A stretch of 64,000 nucleotides of DNA, from the NCBI GenBank assembly GCA_025345505.1, contig JANVCC010000073.1, forward strand, positions 4,601,448 through 4,665,447. Direction: 5' to 3'. Within the stretch, counting starts at the first letter, position 1. The number at the start of each line of letters is the position of its first letter. Made by a program: the position numbers and the translations under genes. Source of the stretch: Todiramphus chloris collaris (lineage: Eukaryota > Chordata > Aves > Coraciiformes > Alcedinidae). The notes below the pieces were generated by a model. The model saw nothing but the letters and a program-made list of their open reading frames with translations, did not search any database and was not told where the DNA came from. Shown here one piece after another: positions 12,791 through 24,480 of this stretch.

Positions 12791-13589
12791 GTAATCCTGA
12801 GCAGCCAGCACTAAAAGAGCACTTGTTCGATGAAGCTTCAGTATAGGGAAGGGTGAAGCCTTGGAATGACAGATTTTCCCCTTTCTCAGGGGAATTTAAC
12901 CTACAGGCTGTATGTTTTACTGTTTCACACGTCCAGTGCAAACGTGAAGACTTCCAGAAGTGTTTTCATGCCCTAGCGACTGGCATCAGCAGCATCTGCA
13001 CAAGTGGCAGTTCCTCAGAGGCAACTCAGCCTGCCCATGCATTTGACAGCAGAATTATCCTTCCCTCCTTTCCCCCAACTCTCACCCCTCCTGGGTCACC
13101 GTTTCTCAGCTCTTCCAGGCAGGCAATGAGAGTTTTCAGGCTGCCTGGTCAGCTGGAATGTCTGTTCAGCACATAATTGATGATGACTGCCCATCACCGC
13201 GGAGGAAGGGACACAGGGCTTGGGAGGGCAGGAGTGCCATGGGTCCAGGTCACAGAGCCCTAGAAAGCTGAGTCCTCAGAGGAAACGTGCCCAGTGTCAG
13301 CCCTGTTACGCTCGGGGATTCTGCCAGGATGTAATTAGCACTTTGCTTTCAGCAGCAGTGTAATTAACCAAGTTCACCTAAAATACAAGGACGAGAGAGA
13401 CTTCACTGTTTATCAAATCTAGTTAGTTTGATGTAAACCCTCTAGGTTAGCCCTGTAGTGGATCTGTTTCTTTCTTGACCCTTCACTCATATTCATTATT
13501 GATTTCTCCCTGAAGGACGTCAGGGCAGTTACCACATGCCGCTTTGTTCTATCCTTTCCAGAAGAAACCTGAATGAAGTTTTAGGACAT
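12791..13589. other. Unannotated non-coding sequence
   Basis: Mixed composition. The stretch 13310-13385 contains two TAATTA words (GTAATTAGCAC and GTAATTAACC) and may be part of the same regulatory-looking cluster as its neighbours. The 107-codon plus-strand frame at 12853-13176 has no recognised domain. Confidence 0.5.
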
Positions 13590-13820
13590 TATGAAATCAA
13601 GGAATGTTCACTCCAATCAAACACAGACTACACTTTTTGTTGCCTTTGAGTTAAAAGTTGAAAGCGCAGTCCTGATTAGAGTGCCTCTGTTGCTAATGTA
13701 TGGCGAGCCCCGCGTTTCTATAGCCCATCTACCTCACATGGCTCGCTTTGACAGGCCAAAGGACCCTTACATTGGTTCCTTTGAGTTTAGCCATCCTGCT
13801 CAGGCATGAATCCATTGTCT
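13590..13820. promoter_or_regulatory. Candidate conserved non-coding element
   Basis: The block lacks low-complexity sequence and keeps CpG in a depleted background (GGCGAGCCCCGCGTTTC). It contains several CTTTGA-type HMG-box words (GCCTTTGAG, GCTTTGACA, TCCTTTGAG). A 72-codon open frame covers it but matches no family I know. Confidence 0.3.
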
Positions 13821-14133
13821 GTCTTCACTTTTTCCTATTGAAGAACCAATTTACAGCGCTTGTAGCAGTGAGACCTAAAATCTAAACATCAAAGCTTTCC
13901 TTTACCCTTCCATTACCTAATCTTAGCCTTTGGATTAAATGGGCGACATGGATGCTTTTATAGAAAGATGTAAAATTAAGCTTTTCCCTGGTGAAGGTTG
14001 TGACATGCAAGCTTTGTGAAGGTTCAGTTCTGCTGCCTTCCCAGCTCGGGCCTCCTACCACAGCACAAGGCTAACACTTACACACAGATGTGTAGTAAAA
14101 GAATTTTACTAGTTTCCAAAGACAAGGCCACCA

Positions 14134-14146
14134 TTTTTTTTTTTTT
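14134..14146. repeat. Poly-T run
   Basis: Thirteen consecutive T. It could be the reverse-strand tail of a retroposed fragment, but no element is recognisable beside it. Confidence 0.85.
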
Positions 14147-14169
14147 AAAGAGAGAATCAGGGGTGCTTG

Positions 14170-14480
14170 TGCAATGCTGTGTCTGCTGATGAGATTTTAA
14201 TTAAATAAGCATATTCTATGTTGACATCGAGCCCCAGCCTCATTCGGTGCGCACGATGGACAGAGATCAGTTAATGAACAGATGTTCAGTTTTGGTTTTC
14301 CTCAGCGTGTGGCACCGGGCCTTATTTGTCAGGTTCCCACACTGTTGTCTGTTGAAAATCTCTCATTTTCTCTTGAGTTATTATGTGGCACTTGTCACAG
14401 CATTAGGGCAAATCCCAGTTACGTGTCCAGCAAATGAGCTTGTTCAGTTTGCTGGACCGTAGATTGTTTATTTCAGAAAT
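14170..14480. promoter_or_regulatory. Candidate conserved non-coding element
   Basis: Begins with TTTTAATTAAATAAGC and continues with CpG-retaining words (CATCGAGCC, TTCGGTGCGCACGATGG, CAGCGTGTGG). This mix is typical of developmental enhancers, but conservation cannot be tested here. Confidence 0.28.
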
Positions 14481-14542
14481 GCCTGGAATTATACCTAATT
14501 TCTGATGTTGCTCTTTATTCATCAACTGTTCCTTCACAGTCC

Positions 14543-14557
14543 TTTTTTTTTTTTTTT
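14543..14557. repeat. Poly-T run next to a splice-acceptor-like CAG
   Basis: Fifteen T followed by CAG at 14558-14560 make a good 3' splice-site shape on the plus strand. The next GTAAGT (14599) follows ATT rather than an AG-type exon end, so a 38-nt exon here is doubtful. Confidence 0.8.
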
Positions 14558-14560
14558 CAG

Positions 14561-17500
14561 AAATTGCATTAAATTCTCTTTTTCTTCCTTGTGCTATTGT
14601 AAGTTGATGTTCTTTCTATGAAAAGCCATATTAGCATTTGTTTTCAAGTTCTCACTTAACAGAACAGCCAATCTACTGCAGAGTTGTCTGGGTTTCAATC
14701 TTGCCTTTCAATCATAACTTAGGTGATGAAGATGATGTCATTTAACTGCAATGATTATTTTTTATCCACTGTAAATACTCTCAAGATGCTGCTTTCACAT
14801 TCATTCAGCCATTCAAAGAAGCTGGATTTTGTGGGGAGTGATGAGTTTCATGGTTCTGGTTTGGTTGTAAGGCTTGGGGGAAAAAAAATCCCCCTGGGAA
14901 CCCACGTCCTGGTCAAGGGAAGGTCAGTGTTGACATCCTCTTTGCAGTGCACGTCCCCCATTGTTGCACATACTGGCTAGCCTTTTTCTGCTGTAAATTA
15001 ACTGAGCTGATGGTGCTGGGTAATTAGCAATGGGATCAGCATTACCGCTTTTTGATGTTGCCAGATGCATCCTATTCCAAGTTTCAGTTTTTTGTTTGGC
15101 AAAGCACTGAGTGAATGTTGCAGGCAGATCAGACAGGAGGGCTTTAGTGAGGAGGATCAGTGGCATTTCCAGCTTTTGGGTGCTTGATCTGCAGTCTTGA
15201 CTTTTAATGTAGATTGACGTTTTTAATGTTGATTCAAGGTTTTTATGTTTCTTAATGAAATTCATTCTTTTGCATAGTTCATTGAACGATACTCTCCATG
15301 TAAAAAGAGAACACGCAGAATGAGGATCAACAGTGGTTGCACCAAAAGGTTCAGTTCAAAAAAGAACTTGTCATAATCTCAAGAACTGTACCATAGCTTC
15401 TGCAAGTGAAACTTGGAGCCTGGACACTCTGACCAAACAGCTTCCAAGTAACATTCTTAATTCCTAATAGTATTAATGCAGAGACTACGTACAAAAATCT
15501 TCAAGTGCTTGCTTACTTCACAAAGTTTAACAGCGTTGTTGTTAAATTATGCAAGATGGCAATCCTCTTGTGAAGCTGTTGTAATAACCAGTCAAGAAGA
15601 GCTATTTCTGCAAAGACTCATCAGTGTATTTCTCAGTGCTCAGAACTGTTATCAAATTCTGCTTTCTACGTAGATTTTTGTAGCATTTGAAACAATAGCT
15701 GCAACACTTAAAAGAACGTTATGTGATGTCTGACATTGTAGATTTTTAAAGAATACTTTAGAATACTTTTATGAACAAAATTTATTTTGTTTGTTGTTGT
15801 TTGTGAGGCTATACTATTTATAGCGTGGAAATTCTAGATTTTTACCATCTCTGAGTCAAGAATTTTGACAGAAGTATTTTTTCCCCCAGGTAATTGTCAC
15901 TTAGATTCTTTATTTTTTACACTGTTCACATTAGGTTCCATTACTCTCCTTTTTAAAACAGCTGTCCAATAAAAATGCAGAAACAATAACATATACCCCT
16001 GGTGACTAGTCTTACCACATCAATAATGAATAAATAGCAAATATTCTTAGCTATCATTTACAGCTAAGAGGTTGAAAATTATTCATTGAAACTAATTGGG
16101 GAGTATTATTGAACAAGAAATAAATTCATATTAGTCAGAGTTGGTTCACAAATGACTCGCCAACCCAAAAATGGTGTGATGTTTTGGCAAGAATATAGTT
16201 CTGTGCAGTTTGTTGTACAGCCTTTACCTGCAAATACACCTTCCAACATGTCACTGGAGAAGGCTGTGTGCTTTCTGCTTTGAGCACAATTAGCTGCACC
16301 TCTGCTGGGCTGGTATAAGGTGTGAAAATCAGTGCAAGCATAATGCTGGGTGGACCATCCAGGGCTATGGAATGGAACCTGACCTCCCTTAATGTAGCAA
16401 GCGAGGATGAATCAGGGTCTGCCAGGCTTTTGGATACTAAAAAAAAACCCAAAAAAACATCAAGGTCAGTGTCTAATTAAGTAGGACCTGGTGTGAATAT
16501 AAATAATTCCGTTTGCATGTAGAGGAGGAACGTGTCCTGCTAGGGAGAAGGAGGCACACAGAGATGTTTTTAGTGACTTAGCTGCATCCCCAGCTTGAGT
16601 TGAGGTCCCAAGATGGTTCAGCTCCTTTGAAAGCAGAGCAGCTTCGGACTTCTTTTAATTCTGCCATTAGGAAAACAGCAACAAAACTCCTTCCTCAAAC
16701 ATATCTGTTGACCCTCTCCATTCTGGATTTATCCTCTGTGAGTGACAGCTGTCTTCAGCCAGCTAGTTATGTTGTTGTCATCAGTATTTGACTCTGCCAG
16801 AAAAATGCAAGTAATACAGTGCCAAAAATGGATGTCTGCCAGCAGATTTACTGTCTCAGGCAAGAGGCAGATTCTTCCCTGTAAAAGCACCAGACCAAAT
16901 GCATGAAGTAACACACTCCTTTTGGGTTTTCTCCAGTAAAGTAAGTCTAAAAAAAATAAAAACCCCCAATTCTAGACTGTCATCTTTTTTCAGTTGATTC
17001 ACAAAATGTATTCAGACTCAAGAGTCTAACAAGTCTGTCCTATTGAAAGAATAAACTTGGAAAAAGTAAACCACGTTCAAAATCATAGCTGTGGAAACTC
17101 CAGCTGCCTTCTCTGATGGGAAAAGGTCAGCAGGAGAGGCAGGTCAGACCAGGGAGGAGAATTAGCTGGAGTGTGCTGGAGACTGCAGCAGCACAGAGCT
17201 CTCATTCCTGTTGCCCCAGACAGGAAAGAGAAGTTGTCCCGCATCAAAAAGTGCTGCCCCAAATGCCAGTGCACGTGAGCAGTTTGCTGTAATCTTTCTC
17301 ATGCAAAGCTCTGGCCACTGAGAGAGAAACATCTCACAAACTTTCTGAGCATCTTGATAGCTACAGTTCACCAGAATCTACCAGCTTCCAACGAGAGCTT
17401 GTGGGAGCTAAGCTCTTCTGAAACTTTGGTCAAGCTCTCTACTTAATTTTAAAGATTTTGGGACCCCTGAATTTTCTGGCCATAAGCATTATACGGGAGA

Positions 17501-17689
17501 CAACATTGATTTTCTATTCTATAAAACACTGGAAAGAAATACAGGGAAACTAGGTGGAAAACAAGTCTGCTACGGTGTACGCTTTATGGCAGAAAATCTC
17601 AAAATAGGAAGGTAGTGCAGGTCAAGCAGTGTCTTTAGCAAGAGAGAGGCAAAGCTCTGAGATTCAGCAGCACACACATTGTTCAGCAT
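14561..17689. other. Unannotated non-coding sequence
   Basis: No gene or known repeat recognised. Notable words are the pyrimidine run ending in CAG followed at once by GTAATT at 15876-15895 and an A/C-rich run at 16440-16458. Open frames up to 113 codons look random. Confidence 0.5.
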
Positions 17690-18200
17690 CTATTTCTGAA
17701 AAGCAATAGCCGTTGAAAGGGCTGATCCGTGGGTGGTGAGCAATTGGGGGGATGTTCTTAGATAGAAACGGCTGAAAGTCTCATTTAAAAACAACCTTTC
17801 TTCCATTTGGGCAAGGAAGAGCAGTGGGTTTATGGTTTTTCCGTAGCTGACAGACTTCAATTTGTTACTCAAGAAAAGTTCTCCAAATGTCTTTTTGTCG
17901 GCCGATGTGTAAACGTGAATTGCCGAAGACAAAGTAATAACGTAAAAGGACCATCAGCTGGGCTGGGCTGCTGCACCTTTGGATGAACACGTAGGACAGG
18001 GTCAAACAGCCACATTTTTAATTTGGTGCTTCCCAGTGTGAAAAATATCTCCCCTGCTAACGTGAGGGGAAACGCACAACGAGTGGAAGCAACCACAGGG
18101 GTCCCTGAAAGTCGTTGTGTAATGATTATTTGACAAGGCTTCCTGGATGCTAACAATCCCATTAAAAATAAGTTGGCAAAAACATTAGGATCCTGAACTG
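17690..18200. promoter_or_regulatory. Candidate conserved element, CpG-retaining
   Basis: By eye count there are 14 CpG between 17710 and 18113, well above the surrounding level, for example GTCGGCCGATG, GTAATAACGTAAAAGG and GAAACGCACAACGAG. It also contains GTAATGATTATTTGAC near the right end. A 130-codon minus-strand frame spans 17869-18261 without recognised motifs. An enhancer or an old non-coding exon are both possible. Confidence 0.35.
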
Positions 18201-18419
18201 ACTGGAAATTAAACAAGAGAAATGAGGAGGGATTAAAGTAAAGCTCAGAAATAAAGAACAACCACCGAGTATGTCCATGGTGGGAATCTGTCAGCCCGGT
18301 GGGAAGCTCTTGGTAATTAGTCAGATCTGACTTCTTTCTTATATTCTAAAAGGCTTTCCTCCCTCCTCCTTCCCTCCCCCAAAATTTTCTTGTATTTTGT
18401 AAAGCATGAATGCTTGGAG

Positions 18420-18860
18420 GTCACAGTCTACGCCAGGACTCTCAGCTTTAGGCGTGTTACATACGTCTCTTTAGAGACAGTTCTCGCCCAGAGAACTTGA
18501 AGCCTGCCTTGACCAGGCAGAGAAGGCAATGGTAGCATCATGAGTTCACAAATGGGAAGCTGAGGCACAGAGAGGTGAAGAGGTGGTTTCGGAGATGTTT
18601 GTTTTTCACTTGGACACCCATGGCGGTTGGGCTCTTCCAAAAATCCCGACTCCTCCAGCATCCTTTGGTACGTGGAGACCTGTGGGGCATGGTCGCTAGC
18701 TGCTGTGCGCTGCCGTGCCCCTACCCGTACCAGTCCTCGGTGCACTCCAGAGGGACCAGTCCTGCTCCCAGAGAGCTGCTGGGTGCACGTCCGTGTGCAT
18801 GTGCAGCACTGGGCCAGGGCAGCAGCATCTTCTCTCATGAGCTGGTATTTCCTAATTACC
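18420..18860. other. GC-rich non-coding patch
   Basis: This stretch and 19080-19330 are clearly richer in G+C than their AT-rich flanks. Overlapping open frames on both strands (136, 101 and 100 codons) follow from few AT-rich stop codons rather than from coding. It includes a MIR remnant at 18535-18590. Confidence 0.5.
18535..18590 (-). mobile_element. MIR (core-SINE) remnant, reverse orientation
   Basis: The words CACAAATGGGAAGCTGAGGC and ACAGAGAGGTGAAGAGG match the reverse strand of the MIR core (CCTCAGTTTCCCCATCTG and neighbours). MIR is an ancient amniote SINE. Only about 55 bp is recognisable. Confidence 0.6.
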
Positions 18861-19501
18861 CTTCAGTGGTTCTCTTTTAAATGTATGGACAGCCATACAA
18901 TGCACCCAGCTCTTTCTTGGTCTAATTGATAGGAAAAATAAGAACAACTTTTGTAGTGACTGCAACAAAAGTAAGTGGAGATGGGGATTGTTACATAATA
19001 CAAATGCAGCTATGTGTTAAAAAACCAGACCACTTTCACCTCCATAACAGCCATTACTGAAGGATCTGGGAGCAGTTGACTGTTCAGGTGGCCTGCCCAG
19101 TGGGGGCTGCCCGGGAGCAGCAAGCGAGGGCTGTGCCGGGGGAGAGGGGACAGCAGTTGCTCTGGGTCAGCTCCGTGCTGAGGACCTACCCAGCCCAGTG
19201 TCCCCCACTGCTGAGGGGGAGCCTGGCAACTGGTCTCTGGCTCCAGGACCAGCTACAGCTCTCACTGGAGCTTCCCTTCCCATCATGGACCGGTCTGTGC
19301 GTGTGAGTGTGCCGAGACAGCTCTGCAATCGCTGCTGCTCACAGGAGTGCTTTGTTTCCTTCTGAAAGTTCTTGTGAGATTAAACTATATTTATATGATG
19401 TATTTTTATAACATCTACTTTATCAAGGAAAACGCTTGTGATATTCTGAAGGACAACAGTATCTAGCCTTAACTTAGCTGATAAGTTAATGCTAACATAC
19501 G
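18861..19501. other. Unannotated non-coding sequence with a GC-rich patch
   Basis: 19080-19330 is a GC-rich patch (GGGGGCTGCCCGGGAGCAG region) between AT-rich flanks. No CpG island, gene or repeat was recognised. Confidence 0.5.
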
Positions 19502-19522
19502 TCCTTTTTTTTTTTCCTTTAG

Positions 19523-19593
19523 TAAGAAAAATGTAGATCTTCAATGCACTGCTACAAGTGCTACCCATCAAGTGACATAGCTTCAGCCTCAAG
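19523..19593 (+). other. Exon-like unit with good splice signals, non-coding
   Basis: A pyrimidine tract at 19502-19520 (GTCC, T runs, CCTTT) ends in AG at 19521-19522. This is followed 71 nt later by CAAG and the donor GTAAGAAG at 19594. Both signals fit the consensus well. All three forward frames contain a stop inside the 71 nt, so it could only be an exon of a non-coding RNA or an untranslated exon. Alternatively it is a decoy, which is common in long introns. Confidence 0.3.
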
Positions 19594-19950
19594 GTAAGAA
19601 GGATCAGATTCTGGCCTCTTGTCTCTGCGTATTTTCTCTCTAGCTCCAAATCTTTTCTGGTATTTCTTAAACACTGAGCCTTGTGGAGTATTTGCACAAG
19701 TTTTATTTGGTTTGATTAAAAAAACCCCAACAAACCATCGACTTGTCACATCGATGCTATTTTCCAATTAGACATTGTGACAGAGTCTTGAGTCTTCTAA
19801 GGAGCCCATGTATGTCTACTTTTCAATCTGCTATTGTACATGTTCTCTAGAAAAGAATGATCTGTAAGGAAAAAAAAAGCACAAACCAGACCAGCTGTTT
19901 TGCAAAGCTGTGTGACAAGGCTCTGGTAAAAGTTGGCTTGCTTTGAGAGG
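19594..19950. other. Unannotated non-coding sequence
   Basis: AT-rich with an A/C run at 19718-19735 (AAAAAAACCCCAACAAACC). No gene recognised. Confidence 0.55.
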
Positions 19951-20007
19951 GGAGGTTGCAGGAGACAACCTCCACAGGTCCCCTCCAACGTAAATTATTC
20001 TATGATT
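19951..20007 (+). mobile_element. CR1 LINE 3' tail
   Basis: The words ACAACCTCCACAGGTCCCCT and CCAACGTAAATTATTCTATG follow the CR1 3' end (GACCTCCAGAGGTCCCTTCCAACC then ATTCTATG). The left part GGAGGTTG...CAACCTCC forms an 8-bp hairpin. The element is strongly truncated. Confidence 0.8.
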
Positions 20008-20949
20008 AACTGTAATTTTGTTCCCAAAACCCACAGTCCTGAAATAGTGCAGTTTGTTACTCACAATTTATGACTCATGGAAAAAAAGGCTTTTCATCTT
20101 AACCACCGTCACGTTTCTCGCATGACTAACCACAAAAGAAAAATTGTCAGTTGCATCTGATTTGTGACTTCATTCTGCATCAAAGGGTTGTTTTGTAGAA
20201 AACCAGAAGGGGCTCTTTAGTGAAAGAGCAGCAGAGTGTCTTAGGGGCTACTAACGCCAGCCAAGAGATAACTGAAATGGTTGCACTTGGTGGGCAAATA
20301 ACTACAGATCTTGGTGGCCTCAGAGGGGCTTTATTGGCCACTCTCAGCTGCTGAGCTTCAGTGTGCCCAGTGTAACTCTCACTTGTGCATAACTCATCCA
20401 AGGTCTTAGCTCATGTTGGGTTTGAGGAGCTGGGATGGAAGCTGATGCTGTGCTGTGCAGTTTTACTCTCAGGAGAAAGACATGGTGCTTGGTTTATTTT
20501 ATGCCAATGATCAATCAGACCACAGGGCTTTAAAAAAAATATATATATATATTTTGGGGGAGAAGGAGAAGGAAAGGTGCCCTGGTTTTGCTCCTTGATC
20601 TGCTTGAAAGCATGGCAATGCACGTAGCTGTGGTGGCATCGCTTCAGGGTGGTGGCACAGCCAGCAGCTGGGAATGGGGACAGCAACAGACAACGGTGGC
20701 TTTCATTGCTCTTGCCACCAGTGCAGAGCAAAACAAACTCACTTCCTAGAGTAAACCCAAAGTCTCGCTAAGAATGTTCTTGTGAAGAACTAATTCATCC
20801 AAATGAAGATTTAATCACTCATCACGTCCTGCCAGCTCTTCTGTGTATCTTTCGTTGGTATCAGGCTGTAAATACACCAAGCAGTGCTCCCTCCCTTTGG
20901 AAAGTGGAAATGTAAGAATAGTTCAAGAAGAAACAGAATAAAATAGATA
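20008..20949. other. Unannotated non-coding sequence
   Basis: Contains a short (TA)n run at 20539-20553. Minus-strand frames of 106 and 60 codons over 20411-20731 overlap each other in different frames and are not credible genes. Confidence 0.55.
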
Positions 20950-21220
20950 TATCTTAGTTGTGCTTATCAGCCCAGCCAAAGTGCTGAGGAGATGTGTGGA
21001 TTTGGCCCCATTTCATCTTGAGGTGTTAGATTACTTAACAGCAGCAAGAGCAGCAGGTAGACACGGGGCCAAAGCCACGCTGCTGTGTAACCCAAGGGAA
21101 CTCCAGGGGAGTCGAACGGAACAAATGATTGTGAAACTTGGCATTCGGTCTCTCGATGCCCATTGTCTGATGGAAAATGTTCTCCATAGCCATTCTCCCA
21201 TTATAGGAGTAAAATAAACA
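20950..21220. promoter_or_regulatory. Candidate conserved non-coding element
   Basis: Repeat-free block with retained CpG (GACACGGGGCC, AGTCGAACGGAACAAATG, GCATTCGGTCTCTCGATG) immediately upstream of a MIR remnant. An 85-codon open frame over it has no known motif. Confidence 0.28.
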
Positions 21221-21244
21221 CAGTAATGAAGGGGAGGAACGGGG

Positions 21245-21430
21245 CTTATTAGAAAGAGTATTGCACTAAGAATCAGAATAGCAAATTCTGGTTCTTGTTC
21301 TGTCTCTGATTTGCTGTGTCACCTTGGGACCCCTGTGCCATTTCTCTGTACCTAATTTCTGGACTGGAAGATGGATAATTATCCACCGATATCAAAGCGT
21401 TGTGCTGGGGGGAGTTAATAAGCAACCAGC
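21245..21430 (+). mobile_element. MIR (core-SINE) remnant
   Basis: The landmarks are in MIR order: GAAAGAGTATTGCACTAAG, TTCTGGTTCTTGTTCTGTCT, TTTGCTGTGTCACCTTGGG, CATTTCTCTGTACCTAATTT, then GGAAGATGGATAATTATCC. These correspond to the tRNA-related start, the GCTGTGTGACCTTGGGCAAG core and the AAATGGGGATAATAATA segment. Most of the element survives, which is good retention for a bird genome. Confidence 0.85.
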
Positions 21431-22039
21431 CTTGCCTCATTTTTGAGGCCTTTCCCGTGTGTGTAAATACAAATTCCCTGCTTCTATAAATCTTCTGGCT
21501 TAATAAAAGCAGAACTTTCTTCTAATTGAAGTCACATTAAAGTTAGTGATTCATTTCACAGCAGCGCTCGCGGCGACGTGCTCCTGTGGTCAGGAGCCTG
21601 GTGCTGCCTACAGATACTGGTATTTGCTGGGGCAGGTGAGTGGGCACCAGTGATCCCTCCAGTCAAATAACACCATTTCTCTAGGACTGAGAGTAGGAGA
21701 AGGCGATGTGGTTGCTTGTGTCTCAAGTTATGTAACCATTAAATCTCTCTTCTCATCTCTCTCACCCTACTCCCTCCAGAAATCTGTTATTGAAAGGAAA
21801 GAAAGGGGAAAATGTTTTTAAATGGGCAAATTGAGAAATTCACAGTGTTGCAAATAGTCTGTGAGCAGGATAGAGTTGCCTAGGGCACCTCTATGAGTCT
21901 CACATGGGGCTGTAAATCAATTTAGAATCGCAGAAGTAAGGCATAAACCAGAAAACTCTGTGTGCGTGTCAGCTGTGTTCTGTACAAATGGCTGAGATTG
22001 TGTGTAGTGTTTATTGGAAATCCTGTTGTGACCCATTTT
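21431..22039. other. Unannotated sequence with a CpG-dense 17-bp spot
   Basis: 21480-21600 looks regulatory: it has TTCTAATTGAAGTC and, at 21563-21579, GCGCTCGCGGCGACGTG with five CpG in 17 bp. The rest is plain AT-rich sequence. Confidence 0.4.
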
Positions 22040-22543
22040 CTAATGTAACTTGCTTAATTTTTCTTGTGCCACAAAAAATAAGATCCAGTGTTTGCTGCCA
22101 TATATAGAGCGCCGGTTCTTTGTTCTTTTGAACGCTGAGCACATTAGTGAGTACCTCCAAACAGAGCCACTTTTAATAAAAAACAGTTTAAAACCAGGAA
22201 CATTTTTATCTTTTTGCTTAATAGAAGCCAAGCTATTTAAAGAACTTCTGCTGTTCTGCTGTTCCTGTACAAATGGCTGCAAATTACCAAGGCTTAGGCC
22301 TTTGTTTTCCCAACATACCGGACTATACATTAGAAAACATTTTTCCAAGTAATTTTTAGGTAAATATGGGACTTTTAACCACCTCCACTTTGGGGAGGAT
22401 TTGGGCTGCTGCCTCTTGGAGAGTTTCAACTTCCAAATAGACCTGTGCCTTCTAGAGAGTCTTCTTTCCTTTTTGGTGTCTTCTGGTTCAATCACAAAAC
22501 ACGGGGCAATTGTTACGTTTGGTCTACAAGAACGAACTCGCAC
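22040..22543 (-). other. Longest open frame in the window (167 codons), probably not a gene
   Basis: An uninterrupted minus-strand frame of 167 codons. The predicted protein is rich in Lys, Ser and Arg and has no signal peptide, transmembrane segment or family motif that I recognise. A rough chance calculation with equal base use predicts one or two stop-free runs of this length in six frames of 64 kb. No splice signals or promoter support it. Confidence 0.15.
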
Positions 22544-24480
22544 CAGGATATTATTTGTGTGAGTATGCTATTGCAAGAACACAACTTCAGAGTGATCTCC
22601 CCTGAAACAAGTCTGAAGAGCAACACTCCTGAGCGAAGTAGGAGCATGGATTTGGTCGCTCAGTTTGCCTTTCAGGTTCCTCCCGCAGAGCAGCTCACCC
22701 TATGGCTGACCTGGGCTGTATCACACATCCTAGATACGCAGTCTGGAACCAGGCTTGGGGCCAGTCTGGGTGCAGAACAGTAAAGGGGAGTCTGTGGGGC
22801 AGCAGTGCAAAACCAGGAGAATTCGTCACTGTGAAATTCCAGAAGTGGTTTGTTGCATTTTGAACAGTTTTAAGGTGTTTTGAAGCCATAGGTAGATGTC
22901 TCACCTGCAGGAAATGGTAAACAGTGAACGAGGAGAATTCACTGATGTCACAAGGTAGTTTTTTTCTTTTCCTTGGTGCAGATTTTGACCAAGTCAGGAT
23001 CCTGAGACAAAGATCAGATTGAAATGGTGTCTGTAGTAGTACATCCTACTCAAGGTGGTTCTCTTCCCTGGACTGGGGAGGGAGAACAAAGTTGCAGTCT
23101 GTGCATCATGGAGCCATCCTCCACGGCCTCTCTGAGTGGAGAAGGCAGAAGCTCTCCCCATGGTGAAGACAGTGGAGCCCAGCCCTGATGTGACAGGGCC
23201 CAAGAGGGCCTAAGTTTCCTCTCACAGGGAGGGAATGATCCGTTACAACAGTGGAGGTTCACAAGAGGAGGGAATTTCCAGCCTGCCCATCACCATACCC
23301 AGCTTCTGCTGCTGTTGACTACAGATTTGTGGGTGCAGACATAGTTGCCTGCGTGAGTCATACTTTGCACTGGAAGTTTAATTCAATGGGCTTTGAAGCA
23401 AAATATTTCAAACTCTATGTGTTTCTCTAGCTAGGCAAAAAGTTTGATCACATTCCTTCCCCTCATGGAGAGCGCTTTCTCTTTTCCAGCTGTCAGAACA
23501 CAAGGGTCATTTGAGCATTCTTGTCAAGTTTTCCAGATGCTTGTTTTGAATTGATGGGTTTGAACAGGAGCAATTTGTTATGCTGGCACTTCCCCCCTCC
23601 AACTGCACAAAGAGTCAGCCCTTCCAGATACATTATCATCTCTTTCCCTGAAGAAGCTGCTCATCTGAAGATAGAACGAATGGGTTGGGAGATTTTCGGT
23701 CTGAACCAAAGGTCAAACTTGACTGATAGCTGCAAAAGGGAATGGGGGTGTGTAGACTATTGCCTGGGTGGTAGATATTTCTTGCATGCATATGTGTGCA
23801 GATAAGGCTAGACAGAGTATTTGACATTTTGACTGAAGTATATTTCTTTCTCTGTTTTTGAAGTTTTTTTTTTTTCATGACTGGAAGCTTTAATATCAAA
23901 GTGTAAGCAATACAGTGAAGTATAAAAGTGTTTGTTCAAGTTTTCTATTATTTTTGGTTATGGTTTGCATATATCCTGGCTTGTAAAATCCAAGCTGTAT
24001 TTATGCTTTCCACACATGCTTTCATTGAGCATCCTGTGGCACTTCTCCCCAGCACGCACGTGCGCACTGAGTTTAAATATGCGACTCCTGGAGGGGAGAG
24101 GCAAGTGGTAAGGAGAGGCAGTGATGGCCGGGGTGCCCAGGGTGGAGGAATGACTGTGGTGGCTGAGCAGGAGGGAAGAGGTGTGGGAAACGATGGGATG
24201 CCGTCTACTGAATTGGCTCTTTTGTGCTGACCTTGTCTGTTTGGGGGTATTTCCACATAGAAAGAAAAATTAGCTCTATTAGCACAGAAACTTGTGTACA
24301 GTTATAAAAAATATGTAGTCGCACCAGAGCTACTACTTAGATCCAAATGAAAATCTGTGATCTGTGTCTGGACCAAACCTTAGGACTCACTTCAGTAATG
24401 CATTAACTAGCTGAGAAGGAATATGCAAACTCCTGCTGAAAAACCTGGTGTCAGGTTTGCTGGGGGATTATACAAATAAT
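22544..24480. other. Unannotated non-coding sequence
   Basis: Unique DNA. Includes a T run near 23864-23876 and an E-box-centred near-palindrome GCACGCACGTGCGCAC at 24053-24068. No gene recognised. Confidence 0.55.

Noticed and set aside
22040..22543. 167-codon minus-strand frame as a real gene
   Set aside because: The length is within chance for 64 kb in six frames (rough estimate one to two such runs). No domain, signal peptide or splice context was seen. It remains in the feature list only as the longest frame.
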